64,000 nucleotides of DNA from Pseudomonas sp. UYIF39 (GCF_029963765.1 NZ_JALBYU010000015.1:1-64000), one strand, 5' to 3'. Positions 16,521 through 25,632 are shown, counted from the stretch's first letter. Translations and numbers: made by a program. Notes: a model not told the origin generated them from the sequence alone.

Positions 16521-17291
16521 TTGCTGCAAAACATTCGTGTCGTCCTGGTCAATACCAGCCACCCCGGGAATATCGGCGGTGCTGCGCGTGCCATGAAGAA
16601 CATGGGCCTGTCGCGGCTGGTGCTGGTCGAACCGCGGTTGTTCCCGCATCACGAAGCCGATGCTCGTGCTTCTGGTGCTGGTGACATCCTTGAAAACGCG
16701 CAAGTCGTCGCCACCTTGGAAGATGCCTTGGTCGGCTGCAATCTGGTGCTTGGCACCAGCGCCCGTGACCGTCGCATTCCCTGGCCGTTGCTCGATCCCC
16801 GCGAATGCGGCGTGAAAGTGGTCGAGGAAGCCGCGCAGGGCGCTGAAATTGCTTTGGTTTTTGGTCGTGAAGATTCCGGCCTGACCAATGAAGAGCTGCA
16901 GCGATGTCATTACCACGTGCACATCCCGTCAGACCCTGAGTTCAGTTCGCTGAACCTAGGGGCAGCGGTGCAGGTGTTGAGCTATGAAGTGCGTATGTCC
17001 TGGCTCGCGGCCCAAGGTCAGCCGAGCAAGGTCGAGAAGGATGAAGTGGCGTCCACCAAAAGTGGTGAGCTGGCGACCATGGATGAGTTGGAGCGATTCT
17101 ATGAGCACCTGGAGCAAACCCTGGTGGCCATTGAATTCCTCGATCCGGAAAAACCACGGCACTTGATGGCGCGCCTGCGCCGGTTGTACGGACGCAGCTC
17201 GGTCAGCCGGGCGGAAATGAATATATTGCGTGGCATCCTCACGGAAACCCAGAAAGCGGCCCGTGGCGAGCTTCTTAAACGGAAGGATTAA
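16521..17291 (+). CDS. trmJ: tRNA (cytidine/uridine-32-2'-O)-methyltransferase TrmJ (256 aa)
   Basis: SPOUT-fold methylase that modifies the ribose of residue 32 in the anticodon loop. SpoU motifs are visible: NTSHPGNIGGAARAMKNMG (residues 11-29), LVFGREDSGLTNEEL (about 112-126) and LNLGAAVQVLSYE near 145. The start is a TTG at 16521, chosen because the conserved MLxxIRVVLVNTSHPGN start aligns there and no ATG precedes it. It lies 2 bases before cysE and probably shares its transcript. Confidence 0.94.
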   Translation: MLQNIRVVLVNTSHPGNIGGAARAMKNMGLSRLVLVEPRLFPHHEADARASGAGDILENAQVVATLEDALVGCNLVLGTSARDRRIPWPLLDPRECGVKVVEEAAQGAEIALVFGREDSGLTNEELQRCHYHVHIPSDPEFSSLNLGAAVQVLSYEVRMSWLAAQGQPSKVEKDEVASTKSGELATMDELERFYEHLEQTLVAIEFLDPEKPRHLMARLRRLYGRSSVSRAEMNILRGILTETQKAARGELLKRKD

Positions 17292-17293
17292 AA

Positions 17294-18070
17294 ATGTTCG
17301 AGCGTTTGCGTGAAGATATCCAGAGTGTTTTCCATCGTGATCCGGCAGCACGCAACGCCTTTGAAGTCCTGACGTGCTACCCCGGCATGCATGCCATCTG
17401 GATTCATCGTCTGTCGTCGGCCCTGTGGGGCATGGGCTGGAAATGGCTGGCGCGTGTGGTCTCCAACTTCGGGCGCTGGCTGACCGGGATCGAAATTCAT
17501 CCGGGTGCCAAGGTCGGTCGTCGCTTCTTTATCGACCATGGCATGGGCATCGTCATCGGTGAGACCGCTGAGATCGGCAATGACGTCACCCTTTATCAGG
17601 GCGTGACCCTGGGTGGCACCAGCTGGAACAAGGGCAAGCGTCACCCGACTCTGGAAGATGGCGTGGTGGTCGGGGCAGGGGCCAAGGTGCTGGGTCCGTT
17701 TACAGTCGGCGCCGGCGCCAAGGTTGGTTCCAATGCTGTGGTCACCAAGGCAGTTCCGGCGGGTGCGACGGTGGTCGGGATTCCTGGTCGAATCATCGTC
17801 AAGTCTGACGACGAGCAAGATGCCAAGCGCAAGGCCATGGCCGAGAAGATCGGTTTCGATGCCTACGGTGTCGGCGAAGACATGCCTGATCCGGTGGCGC
17901 GTGCCATTGGTCAGTTGCTGGATCACCTGCAGGCGGTCGATGGTCGTCTGGAAGGGATGTGCGGCGCGCTGAAGGATCTGGGTAGTAACTATTGCGCCAA
18001 GGATCTGCCTGAGTTGCGCGAAGAAGACTTCGCCTGCGTAAAAGACAAAGACGAAACCAAGGCTGGTTGA
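17294..18070 (+). CDS. cysE: Serine O-acetyltransferase CysE (258 aa)
   Basis: Makes O-acetylserine from serine and acetyl-CoA, the committed step of cysteine synthesis. The N-terminal helical part has FEVLTCYPGMHAIWIHR; the left-handed beta-helix contains EIHPGAKVGRRFFIDHGMG with the catalytic His, and LGGTSWNKGKRHPTLEDG. The C-terminal tail is longer than in short-form enzymes. It lies upstream of the isc operon, which needs cysteine as sulfur donor; a REP pair separates it from iscR. Confidence 0.95.
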   Translation: MFERLREDIQSVFHRDPAARNAFEVLTCYPGMHAIWIHRLSSALWGMGWKWLARVVSNFGRWLTGIEIHPGAKVGRRFFIDHGMGIVIGETAEIGNDVTLYQGVTLGGTSWNKGKRHPTLEDGVVVGAGAKVLGPFTVGAGAKVGSNAVVTKAVPAGATVVGIPGRIIVKSDDEQDAKRKAMAEKIGFDAYGVGEDMPDPVARAIGQLLDHLQAVDGRLEGMCGALKDLGSNYCAKDLPELREEDFACVKDKDETKAG

Positions 18071-18076
18071 GGTCAA

Positions 18077-18163
18077 TGTAGGGGCTGCCGAAGGCTGCGA
18101 TCTTTTGATTATGGTTTTTGAAGTGCAAAGTCAAAAGATCGCAGCCTTCGGCGGCTCCTACAG
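18077..18163. repeat. REP pair (GCCGAAGGCTGCGATC type)
   Basis: Two inverted copies of a TGTAGG-GCTGCCGAAGGCTGCGATC unit at 18077-18108 and 18130-18163, separated by about 20 bases. This is the REPIN organisation of dispersed palindromes in fluorescent pseudomonads. The same family recurs at 40279-40370. It may stabilise the 3' end of the cysE transcript. Confidence 0.8.
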
Positions 18164-18251
18164 GTCGCGATCAGGTAATGACACAGCGCTCGGCGGTGTG
18201 CCATTAGGCTGCAGACCCTGATATGATGCGCCCGCTCTTTTGCGGGTAATC

Positions 18252-18305
18252 CTGACTAAAGTACTAGGTCTTATAGTTGACTTAAATACTCGGGAATTGC
18301 ATACT
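18252..18305 (+). promoter_or_regulatory. isc promoter with two IscR-type sites
   Basis: A sigma-70 promoter is seen as TTGACT (18277-18282), 17 bases, CATACT (18300-18305). Two related motifs, CTGACTAAAGTACTAGG (18252-18268) and TTGACTTAAATACTCGG (18277-18293), share GACTNAANTACTNGG and resemble type-1 IscR sites; the second covers the -35 element and spacer. Binding of holo-IscR there would block RNA polymerase and give feedback by cluster status. Confidence 0.7.
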
Positions 18306-18336
18306 CGCCCCATTCCGAACTCCGTGGTAATTGTCC

Positions 18337-18828
18337 ATGCGACTGACTACAAAAGGCCGATACGCCGTAACCGCCATGCTTGACCTGGCGTTGCACGCGC
18401 AGCACGGGCCGGTGTCCCTGGCTGATATCTCCGAGCGCCAAGGCATCTCCCTGTCCTACCTCGAACAGCTCTTCGCCAAATTGCGCCGCAGCAATCTGGT
18501 GTCCAGCGTCCGTGGTCCAGGCGGCGGCTACCAGCTGTCGCGCGACATGCAGGGGATCCAGGTTGCCCAGGTGATCGATGCGGTTAACGAATCGGTCGAT
18601 GCCACCAAGTGCCAGGGCCAAGGTGATTGCCATCAAGGCGACACCTGCCTGACCCACCACTTGTGGTGCGATCTGAGCCTGCAGATTCACGAATTTCTCA
18701 GCGGTATCAGCTTGGCTGACCTTGTCACTCGCCGTGAGGTACAAGAAGTAGCCCAGCGTCAGGATCAGCGCCGTTGCAACAGCAAAGCGCCACACCTGGA
18801 CAAGATTGAAGCGTCCGCCGTCGAATGA
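18337..18828 (+). CDS. iscR: Iron-sulfur cluster assembly regulator IscR (163 aa)
   Basis: Rrf2-family repressor that holds a [2Fe-2S] cluster. The winged helix covers residues 1-75 (GRYAVTAMLDLALH, QGISLSYLEQLFAKLR). The ligands Cys92, Cys98, Cys104 and His107 are at exactly the E. coli positions. Start ATG 18337. It is first in iscR-iscS-iscU-iscA-hscB-hscA-fdx-iscX and follows a promoter with two sites of its own type. The C-terminus is extended and hydrophilic. Confidence 0.97.
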   Translation: MRLTTKGRYAVTAMLDLALHAQHGPVSLADISERQGISLSYLEQLFAKLRRSNLVSSVRGPGGGYQLSRDMQGIQVAQVIDAVNESVDATKCQGQGDCHQGDTCLTHHLWCDLSLQIHEFLSGISLADLVTRREVQEVAQRQDQRRCNSKAPHLDKIEASAVE

Positions 18829-18878
18829 CAGCCAAAGAGCTAGCGGCACGCCAGCCAGCCTGATTTAGGAGATAGTCC

Positions 18879-20093
18879 ATGAAATTGCCGATTTACCTTG
18901 ATTACTCTGCGACCACCCCGGTTGATCCGCGTGTAGCGCAAAAGATGAGCGAATGCCTGCTGGTCGACGGAAACTTCGGTAACCCGGCGTCCCGTTCTCA
19001 CGTGTTCGGCTGGAAAGCTGAAGAGTCCGTCGAAAACGCTCGTCGTCAGGTCGCTGACCTGGTCAACGCCGACCCGCGTGAAATCGTCTGGACCTCCGGT
19101 GCCACCGAGTCCGACAACCTGGCAATCAAGGGTGCGGCGCATTTCTATGCCGCCAAAGGCAAACACCTGATCACCACCAAGATTGAGCACAAGGCTGTCC
19201 TCGACACCATGCGCCAACTGGAGCGTGAAGGCTTCGAAGTCACTTACATCGAGCCTCGCACTGATGGTCTGGTCACCCCAGAGATGATCGAAGCTGCCCT
19301 GCGTGACGACACCATCCTGGTTTCGGTCATGCACGTGAACAACGAAATCGGCACCATCAACGACATCGCTGCGATCGGCGAACTGACCCGCTCCAAGGGC
19401 ATCCTGTTCCACGTCGACGCTGCTCAGTCCACCGGCAAGGTCGATATCGACCTGTCGAAGCTGAAAGTCGACATGATGTCGTTCTCTGCCCACAAAACCT
19501 ACGGCCCTAAAGGCATCGGCGCACTGTACGTGAGCCGCAAGCCGCGTGTTCGCATCGAAGCGACCATGCACGGCGGCGGTCACGAGCGTGGCATGCGTTC
19601 CGGCACCCTGGCGACCCACCAGATCGTCGGCATGGGCGAAGCCTTCCGCGTAGCCAAGGAAGACATGGTTGCCGAGAACATCCGCATCAAGGCGCTGAGT
19701 GACCGCTTCTTCAAGCAGGTCGAAGGCCTGGAAGAGCTGTACATCAACGGCAGCATGACCGCTCGTGTTCCGCACAACCTGAACCTGAGCTTCAACTACG
19801 TTGAAGGCGAGTCGCTGATCATGGCGCTCAAGGATCTGGCGGTTTCATCCGGTTCGGCCTGCACCTCGGCTTCCCTTGAGCCTTCGTACGTGCTGCGCGC
19901 CCTGGGCCGCAACGACGAACTGGCACACAGCTCGATTCGCTTCACCTTCGGCCGTTTCACCACCGAAGAAGAAATCGACTACGCCGCGCAGAAAGTCTGC
20001 GAGGCCGTTACCAAGCTGCGCACTCTGTCGCCGCTGTGGGACATGTACAAAGACGGTGTCGACATTTCGAAAATCGAGTGGGCGGCACACTGA
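18879..20093 (+). CDS. iscS: Cysteine desulfurase IscS (404 aa)
   Basis: PLP enzyme that removes sulfur from cysteine as a persulfide and hands it to IscU, and also to tRNA thiolation enzymes. The PLP lysine lies in FSAHKTYGPKGIGALY (about residue 206), and the persulfide Cys in SSGSACTSASLEPSYVL (about 328). N-terminal YLDYSATTPVDPRV is characteristic. The length of 404 is typical of group I enzymes. Second gene of the isc operon. Confidence 0.98.
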   Translation: MKLPIYLDYSATTPVDPRVAQKMSECLLVDGNFGNPASRSHVFGWKAEESVENARRQVADLVNADPREIVWTSGATESDNLAIKGAAHFYAAKGKHLITTKIEHKAVLDTMRQLEREGFEVTYIEPRTDGLVTPEMIEAALRDDTILVSVMHVNNEIGTINDIAAIGELTRSKGILFHVDAAQSTGKVDIDLSKLKVDMMSFSAHKTYGPKGIGALYVSRKPRVRIEATMHGGGHERGMRSGTLATHQIVGMGEAFRVAKEDMVAENIRIKALSDRFFKQVEGLEELYINGSMTARVPHNLNLSFNYVEGESLIMALKDLAVSSGSACTSASLEPSYVLRALGRNDELAHSSIRFTFGRFTTEEEIDYAAQKVCEAVTKLRTLSPLWDMYKDGVDISKIEWAAH

Positions 20094-20177
20094 TTTCAAG
20101 TCGCCGCAAACCGGCCCTGTGAACCCTCGGGCGCAGGGCTTCAAGAGCGACTCTCTGATGAGTGAGGATTAAGAATC

Positions 20178-20564
20178 ATGGCTTACAGCGAAAAGGTCAT
20201 TGACCACTACGAGAACCCGCGCAACGTCGGCAAGATGGACGCGGAAGACCCTGATGTCGGCACCGGCATGGTCGGCGCTCCGGCGTGCGGCGACGTGATG
20301 CGTCTGCAGATCAAGGTCAACGAGCAAGGCATCATCGAAGACGCCAAGTTCAAGACCTACGGTTGCGGTTCGGCTATCGCCTCCAGCTCCCTGGCGACCG
20401 AGTGGATGAAAGGCAAGACTCTGGATGAAGCAGAGACCATCAAAAACACTCAGCTGGCTGAAGAACTGGCTCTGCCGCCAGTAAAAATTCACTGCTCCGT
20501 ACTTGCTGAAGACGCTATCAAAGCGGCCGTTCGCGACTACAAGCAGAAGAAAGGCTTGATCTGA
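20178..20564 (+). CDS. iscU: Iron-sulfur cluster scaffold IscU (128 aa)
   Basis: Scaffold on which [2Fe-2S] and [4Fe-4S] clusters are built from IscS sulfur. The three cluster Cys are in GAPACGDVM, YGCGSAIASSS and KIHCSVLAEDAI, and the chaperone recognition motif LPPVK is at about residue 99. The length is standard. HscA and HscB encoded downstream act on this protein. Confidence 0.98.
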   Translation: MAYSEKVIDHYENPRNVGKMDAEDPDVGTGMVGAPACGDVMRLQIKVNEQGIIEDAKFKTYGCGSAIASSSLATEWMKGKTLDEAETIKNTQLAEELALPPVKIHCSVLAEDAIKAAVRDYKQKKGLI

Positions 20565-20598
20565 CTTTCAAGTTTTGGCGACGAGTAAGGAGTCACCG

Positions 20599-20922
20599 AT
20601 GGCTATCAGCATGACAGAAGCGGCTGCTCAACACGTGCGACGCTCCCTCAACGGGCGCGGCAAAGGTGAAGGGATTCGTCTGGGTGTTCGCACCACAGGC
20701 TGTTCCGGCCTTGCCTACGTGCTGGAGTTTGTCGACGAGGTGGTTGCAGAGGATCAGGTGTTCGAAAGTCACGGCGAGAAAGTGATCATCGACCCGAAAA
20801 GCCTGGCCTACCTGGACGGCACCGAACTTGATTTCGTCAAGGAAGGGTTGAACGAAGGCTTCAAGTTCAACAACCCCAACGTGCGCGGTGAATGTGGCTG
20901 CGGCGAAAGCTTCAACATCTGA
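20599..20922 (+). CDS. iscA: Iron-sulfur carrier IscA (107 aa)
   Basis: A-type carrier that passes clusters, mostly to [4Fe-4S] proteins. The three conserved Cys are in RTTGCSGLAYVL and GECGCGESF. I chose ATG 20599, preceded by AAGGAG, because it gives exactly the usual 107 residues; an in-frame ATG at 20575 lacks support. It lies between iscU and hscB. Confidence 0.97.
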   Translation: MAISMTEAAAQHVRRSLNGRGKGEGIRLGVRTTGCSGLAYVLEFVDEVVAEDQVFESHGEKVIIDPKSLAYLDGTELDFVKEGLNEGFKFNNPNVRGECGCGESFNI

Positions 20923-20930
20923 GGCTTGTC

Positions 20931-21452
20931 GTGGGTACTCCTTGTCATTTCGCTTTATTTGAGCTGCAACCGAGTTTCAATCTGGACCTCGACCAGCTGG
21001 CTACGCGCTACCGTGAGTTGGCGCGCAGTGTTCATCCGGACCGCTTTGCTGACGCTTCCGAGCGTGAGCAGCGGTTGGCGCTAGAGCAATCCGCGAGCCT
21101 CAACGAGGCCTACCAGACGCTCAAAAGTCCCCCTAAGCGCGCGCGTTACTTGCTCGCCTTGAATGGTGGTGAGTTGCCGCTGGAGGTCACGGTGCATGAT
21201 CCGGAGTTCCTTCTGCAGCAGATGGAGCTGCGTGAAGAGCTCGAAGACCTGCAAGACAATGCCGATCTGGCCGGTGTTGCAGTGTTCAAGCGTCGCCTGA
21301 AAACCGCCCAGGATGTACTGAACCAAAGCTTCGCGGCTTGTTGGAATGATGCGGGGCACCGTGAACAGGCCGAACGCCTGATGCGGCGCATGCAGTTCCT
21401 CGACAAGCTCACCTACGAAGTGCGCCAGCTAGAAGAGCGCCTCGACGATTAA
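20931..21452 (+). CDS. hscB: Co-chaperone HscB (173 aa)
   Basis: J-domain protein that brings IscU to HscA and stimulates its ATPase. The J domain covers residues 1-75 with HPD in RSVHPDRFADA, and the C-terminal three-helix part binds IscU. The start is GTG at 20931, eight bases after the iscA stop; it reproduces the family N-terminus G-x-PCHFALFELQP and the standard 173 length. Confidence 0.96.
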   Translation: MGTPCHFALFELQPSFNLDLDQLATRYRELARSVHPDRFADASEREQRLALEQSASLNEAYQTLKSPPKRARYLLALNGGELPLEVTVHDPEFLLQQMELREELEDLQDNADLAGVAVFKRRLKTAQDVLNQSFAACWNDAGHREQAERLMRRMQFLDKLTYEVRQLEERLDD

Positions 21453-21503
21453 CCCAGTGCCGCTCCGGTCGCACGCCTGATATACAGATAAGTCCTGATA
21501 ACG

Positions 21504-23366
21504 ATGGCCCTACTGCAGATCGCCGAACCCGGCCAAAGTCCTCAACCGCACCAGCGTCGTCTGGCTGTGGGGATCGACTTGGGCACTACCAATTCGCTGG
21601 TCGCTGCGTTGCGCAGTGGTCTTTCCGAACCTCTTGCCGACGCTGACGGGCAGGTCATCCTGCCGTCTGCCGTGCGCTACCACGCCGATCGTGTCGAGGT
21701 CGGCGAGTCGGCCAAACTGGCTGCCGCCACCGACCCTTTAAACACCGTGCTGTCGGTCAAGCGCTTGATGGGTCGTGGTCTGTCCGACGTCAAGCAATTG
21801 GGCGATCAACTGCCGTACCGCTTCGTCGGCGGCGAGTCGCACATGCCGTTCATCGACACCATTCAGGGGCCGAAAAGCCCGGTCGAAGTTTCCGCCGATA
21901 TCCTGAAAGTGCTGCGTCAGCGCGCCGAAGCGACGTTGGGTGGCGAACTGGTAGGCGCGGTGATCACCGTTCCGGCCTATTTCGACGATGCTCAGCGTCA
22001 AGCCACCAAGGATGCGGCCAAACTGGCCGGTCTGAATGTGCTGCGTTTGCTCAATGAGCCGACCGCAGCTGCTGTGGCTTACGGTCTGGATCAACACGCT
22101 GAAGGCCTGGTCGCTATTTATGATCTGGGTGGCGGCACCTTCGATATTTCGATTCTGCGCCTGACCGGCGGTGTGTTTGAAGTTTTGGCTACCGGCGGCG
22201 ACAGCGCGCTGGGCGGCGATGACTTCGACCACGCAATCGCTGGCTGGATCATCGAGAGCGCCGGTCTGTCCGCCGACCTCGATCCGGGTGCGCAACGCCA
22301 TCTGCTGCAAACCGCTTGTGCGGCCAAAGAAGCCCTGACCAATACCTCGACCGTTGAAGTCGCTTGTGGCGACTGGAAAGCCGAGCTGACCCGTGAGGCC
22401 TTCAATGCGCTGATCGAGCCGATGGTTGCTCGCAGCCTGAAAGCCTGTCGCCGCGCTGTGCGTGATTCCGGCATCGAGCTGGAAGAAGTGCATGCCGTGG
22501 TCATGGTCGGCGGTTCGACTCGTGTGCCTCGCGTCCGCGAAGCCGTCGCTGAGGCCTTCGGTCGCGAGCCGCTGACCGAAATCGATCCTGATCAAGTGGT
22601 GGCCATTGGTGCCGCGATCCAGGCCGATACCCTGGCTGGCAACAAGCGTGATGGCGATGAGTTGCTGTTGCTTGACGTGATTCCGTTGTCCCTGGGGCTG
22701 GAAACCATGGGCGGACTGATGGAGAAGGTGATTCCACGCAACACCACCATCCCTGTCGCCCGTGCTCAGGACTTCACGACTTATAAAGATGGCCAATCGG
22801 CCATGGCAATTCACGTACTGCAGGGCGAGCGCGAGCTGATCAGCGACTGCCGTTCCCTGGCACGCTTCGAATTGCGCGGCATTCCGGCGATGGTGGCTGG
22901 TGCGGCGAAGATTCGCGTGACCTTCCAGGTCGATGCCGACGGTCTGCTCAGTGTTTCTGCCCGCGAGCTGGGCTCGGGCGTTGAGGCTAGCATCCAGGTC
23001 AAGCCGTCCTACGGTCTGACGGATGGAGAAATTGCCAAGATGCTCAAGGACTCTTTCCAACACGCCAACGACGACAAGGTCGCTCGTGTGTTGCGTGAGC
23101 AGCAGGTCGATGCCCAGCGCCTGATCGAAGCGGTGCAGGGCGCCCTCGATGTCGATGGCGAGCGCTTGCTCGACGCCGAAGAGCGCATGGTCATCGAGTT
23201 GCAGATGCAGGACCTGACCGAACTGATGAAAGGTACTGATGGTTACGCCATCGAGCAGCAGACCAAGCGTCTGTCGCAAGTGACCGACGCCTTTGCTGCC
23301 CGCCGCCTGGACTCGACGGTGAAAGCCGCGCTGGCGGGGCGCAACTTGAATGAGATTGAGGAATAA
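21504..23366 (+). CDS. hscA: Hsp70-type chaperone HscA (620 aa)
   Basis: Specialised Hsp70 that releases clusters from IscU. The nucleotide-binding domain has VGIDLGTTNSLVAAL near residue 23, VPAYFDDAQRQATKDAA near 155 and YDLGGGTFDISILR near 205; the substrate-binding domain begins near 400. The length matches HscA, not DnaK, and the acidic DnaK tail is absent. It lies between hscB and fdx as usual. Confidence 0.97.
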   Translation: MALLQIAEPGQSPQPHQRRLAVGIDLGTTNSLVAALRSGLSEPLADADGQVILPSAVRYHADRVEVGESAKLAAATDPLNTVLSVKRLMGRGLSDVKQLGDQLPYRFVGGESHMPFIDTIQGPKSPVEVSADILKVLRQRAEATLGGELVGAVITVPAYFDDAQRQATKDAAKLAGLNVLRLLNEPTAAAVAYGLDQHAEGLVAIYDLGGGTFDISILRLTGGVFEVLATGGDSALGGDDFDHAIAGWIIESAGLSADLDPGAQRHLLQTACAAKEALTNTSTVEVACGDWKAELTREAFNALIEPMVARSLKACRRAVRDSGIELEEVHAVVMVGGSTRVPRVREAVAEAFGREPLTEIDPDQVVAIGAAIQADTLAGNKRDGDELLLLDVIPLSLGLETMGGLMEKVIPRNTTIPVARAQDFTTYKDGQSAMAIHVLQGERELISDCRSLARFELRGIPAMVAGAAKIRVTFQVDADGLLSVSARELGSGVEASIQVKPSYGLTDGEIAKMLKDSFQHANDDKVARVLREQQVDAQRLIEAVQGALDVDGERLLDAEERMVIELQMQDLTELMKGTDGYAIEQQTKRLSQVTDAFAARRLDSTVKAALAGRNLNEIEE

Positions 23367-23368
23367 CG

Positions 23369-23710
23369 ATGCCGCAGGTCATTTTTCTGCCACACGATAA
23401 GTTTTGTCCGGAAGGCATGGTTGTGGAGGCTGAGCCCGGTACATCCATTCTCGAGCTGGCCCATGAACACCATATCGAGATGGAAAGCGCCTGTGGCGGC
23501 GTCTGCGCCTGCACCACCTGCCACTGCATCATCCGCGAAGGTTTCGACTCGCTGGAAGAAGCGGATGAGCTGGAAGAAGACTTTCTTGATCGTGCCTGGG
23601 GTCTGGAGGCGCAATCGCGTCTAGGCTGTCAGGCGATCGTCGGAAATGAAGACCTGACTGTCGAAATTCCGAAATACTCGCTCAACCATGCGGCCGAAGC
23701 GCCGCACTGA
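23369..23710 (+). CDS. fdx: ISC-type [2Fe-2S] ferredoxin Fdx (113 aa)
   Basis: Adrenodoxin-type ferredoxin that delivers electrons for cluster assembly. Cluster ligands are in ACGGVCACTTCHCI (the C-x5-C-x2-C spacing) plus a later Cys in SRLGCQAIV. Two bases separate it from hscA and 14 from iscX, so all are cotranscribed. Confidence 0.97.
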   Translation: MPQVIFLPHDKFCPEGMVVEAEPGTSILELAHEHHIEMESACGGVCACTTCHCIIREGFDSLEEADELEEDFLDRAWGLEAQSRLGCQAIVGNEDLTVEIPKYSLNHAAEAPH

Positions 23711-23724
23711 TTCAAGGAACTGAA

Positions 23725-23925
23725 ATGAGTCTGAAATGGGTTGATGTGCTGGAAATCGCGATCCAGCTGGCTGAATCCAAGCCGGATATGGATCCGCGTT
23801 ATGTGAACTTCGTCGATCTGCACAAATGGGTGCTGGCATTGCCGGAGTTCAGTGATGATCCGACCCGCGGTGGCGAGAAGGTGCTTGAAGCCATTCAGGC
23901 CGCCTGGATCGAAGAAGCAGACTGA
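23725..23925 (+). CDS. iscX: Fe-S assembly protein IscX (66 aa)
   Basis: Small acidic protein that binds iron and IscS and tunes desulfurase activity. The conserved start LKWVDVLEIAIQLAE, the acidic DPRYVNFVDLH and the tail IQAAWIEEAD are all present. It is last in the operon and followed by a hairpin with a T-rich stretch. Confidence 0.96.
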   Translation: MSLKWVDVLEIAIQLAESKPDMDPRYVNFVDLHKWVLALPEFSDDPTRGGEKVLEAIQAAWIEEAD

Positions 23926-23958
23926 GTCTGCGCCGTATGCAGTTAGGCAATACCAAAG

Positions 23959-23990
23959 AACCCGCGTATAATTCGCGGGTTTAATTTTTC
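23959..23990 (+). terminator. isc operon terminator, with TATAAT inside the hairpin
   Basis: Stem AACCCGCG/CGCGGGTT with a 7-base loop, followed by TAATTTTT. The loop and stem edge contain TATAAT at 23967-23972, which could be a -10 for ndk, although no good -35 lies 17 bases upstream (TTAGGC at 18 bases is the best). Terminator and promoter may overlap here. Confidence 0.7.
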
Positions 23991-24017
23991 GCAAATTACC
24001 GTTTCTGGAGTTACACC

Positions 24018-24443
24018 ATGGCTGTTCAACGTACTTTCTCCATCATCAAGCCTGACGCTGTTGCAAAAAACGTTATCGGCGAGATCACCACTCGTTTCGA
24101 AAAAGCTGGCCTGCGCGTTGTAGCTTCGAAACTGAAGCAACTGTCCAAAGCTGAAGCTGAAGGCTTCTACGCTGAGCACAGCGCTCGTGGTTTCTTCGGC
24201 GACCTGGTTGCTTTCATGATCTCCGGTCCGGTTGTCGTTCAGGTTCTGGAAGGCGAAAACGCTATCGCTCTGAACCGTGAACTGATGGGCGCTACCAACC
24301 CTAAAGAAGCTGCTGCCGGTACCATCCGCGCTGACTTCGCTGATTCCATCGACGCCAACGCCGTACACGGTTCGGACTCCGAAGCCGCTGCTGCTCGCGA
24401 AATCTCGTACTTCTTCGCAGCTACTGAAGTAACCACTCGCTAA
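24018..24443 (+). CDS. ndk: Nucleoside diphosphate kinase (141 aa)
   Basis: Keeps NTP pools in balance by phosphate transfer through a phosphohistidine. The active-site His is in NAVHGSDS (about residue 117), and the N-terminal SIIKPDAVAKN is the family signature. The length is standard for the tetrameric bacterial enzyme. Codon use is strongly biased, which suggests high expression. It stands before rlmN with 28 bases between them. Confidence 0.97.
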   Translation: MAVQRTFSIIKPDAVAKNVIGEITTRFEKAGLRVVASKLKQLSKAEAEGFYAEHSARGFFGDLVAFMISGPVVVQVLEGENAIALNRELMGATNPKEAAAGTIRADFADSIDANAVHGSDSEAAAAREISYFFAATEVTTR

Positions 24444-24471
24444 GCATTGGCTTAAGAGTGAAGGTGAATCC

Positions 24472-25620
24472 ATGACTACATCGACTGTAAAAACCAACCT
24501 GCTGGGTCTGACTCAGCTGGAAATGGAAAAATTCTTCGACTCAATCGGGGAGAAGCGTTTCCGTGCCGGTCAGGTAATGAAATGGATTCACCACCTTGGC
24601 GTTGATGATTTCGACGCCATGACGAACGTCAGCAAGGCCTTGCGCGACAAGCTCAAGGCTATTGCCGAGGTTCGCGGTCCTGAAGTTGTCAGCGAGGACA
24701 TCTCCACCGACGGCACCCGTAAGTGGGTGGTGCGCGTGGCGTCCGGTAGCTGCGTCGAGACCGTGTACATTCCCCAGGGCAAACGCGGCACTTTGTGCGT
24801 TTCGTCCCAGGCAGGCTGTGCCCTGGATTGCAGTTTCTGCTCCACCGGCAAGCAAGGATTCAACAGCAACCTCACTGCCGCCGAAGTCATCGGCCAGGTG
24901 TGGATTGCCAATAAATCGTTCGGCAGCATCCCGGCGACCGCCGACCGTGCCATCACCAACGTGGTGATGATGGGCATGGGTGAGCCGCTGCTGAACTTCG
25001 ACAACGTCGTGGCCGCCATGCATCTGATGATGGATGACCTGGGCTACGGGATCTCCAAGCGCCGCGTAACCCTGTCTACCTCGGGTGTGGTGCCGATGAT
25101 TGATGAGCTGTCCAAGCACATCGACGTCTCCCTGGCGCTGTCCCTGCACGCACCGAACGACGCATTGCGTAACCAATTGGTACCGATCAACAAGAAGTAT
25201 CCGCTTAAGATGCTGCTCGAGTCGTGCCAGCGCTACATGTCGTCCCTGGGCGAAAAACGCGTGCTGACCATCGAGTACACTTTGCTCAAGGACATCAACG
25301 ACAAGGTTGAGCACGCCGTTGAGATGATCGAGCTGCTCAAGAACATCCCGTGCAAGATCAACCTGATTCCGTTCAACCCGTTCCCGCATTCCGGTTACGA
25401 GCGCCCGAGCAACAACGCGATTCGTCGTTTCCAGGATCAGCTTCACCATGCCGGCTTCAATGTCACCGTACGCACCACCCGCGGTGAAGACATCGATGCC
25501 GCGTGTGGCCAATTGGTAGGACAGGTGCTGGATCGCACCCGTCGCAGCGAACGTTATATCGCCGTGCGCGAATTAAGCGCGGAAAACGATATCGCACAGA
25601 ACGCTGCGAACAATAATTAA
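24472..25620 (+). CDS. rlmN: Dual-specificity RNA methyltransferase RlmN (382 aa)
   Basis: Radical SAM enzyme that methylates C2 of A2503 in 23S rRNA and A37 of some tRNAs. The cluster motif is ALDCSFCSTGKQG (C-x3-C-x2-C, about residues 117-124), and the methyl-carrying Cys is near the C-terminus in IDAACGQLVG. VMMGMGEPLLN is a second signature. It precedes pilF by 12 bases. Confidence 0.96.
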   Translation: MTTSTVKTNLLGLTQLEMEKFFDSIGEKRFRAGQVMKWIHHLGVDDFDAMTNVSKALRDKLKAIAEVRGPEVVSEDISTDGTRKWVVRVASGSCVETVYIPQGKRGTLCVSSQAGCALDCSFCSTGKQGFNSNLTAAEVIGQVWIANKSFGSIPATADRAITNVVMMGMGEPLLNFDNVVAAMHLMMDDLGYGISKRRVTLSTSGVVPMIDELSKHIDVSLALSLHAPNDALRNQLVPINKKYPLKMLLESCQRYMSSLGEKRVLTIEYTLLKDINDKVEHAVEMIELLKNIPCKINLIPFNPFPHSGYERPSNNAIRRFQDQLHHAGFNVTVRTTRGEDIDAACGQLVGQVLDRTRRSERYIAVRELSAENDIAQNAANNN

Positions 25621-25632
25621 GAGAGGATCTCT

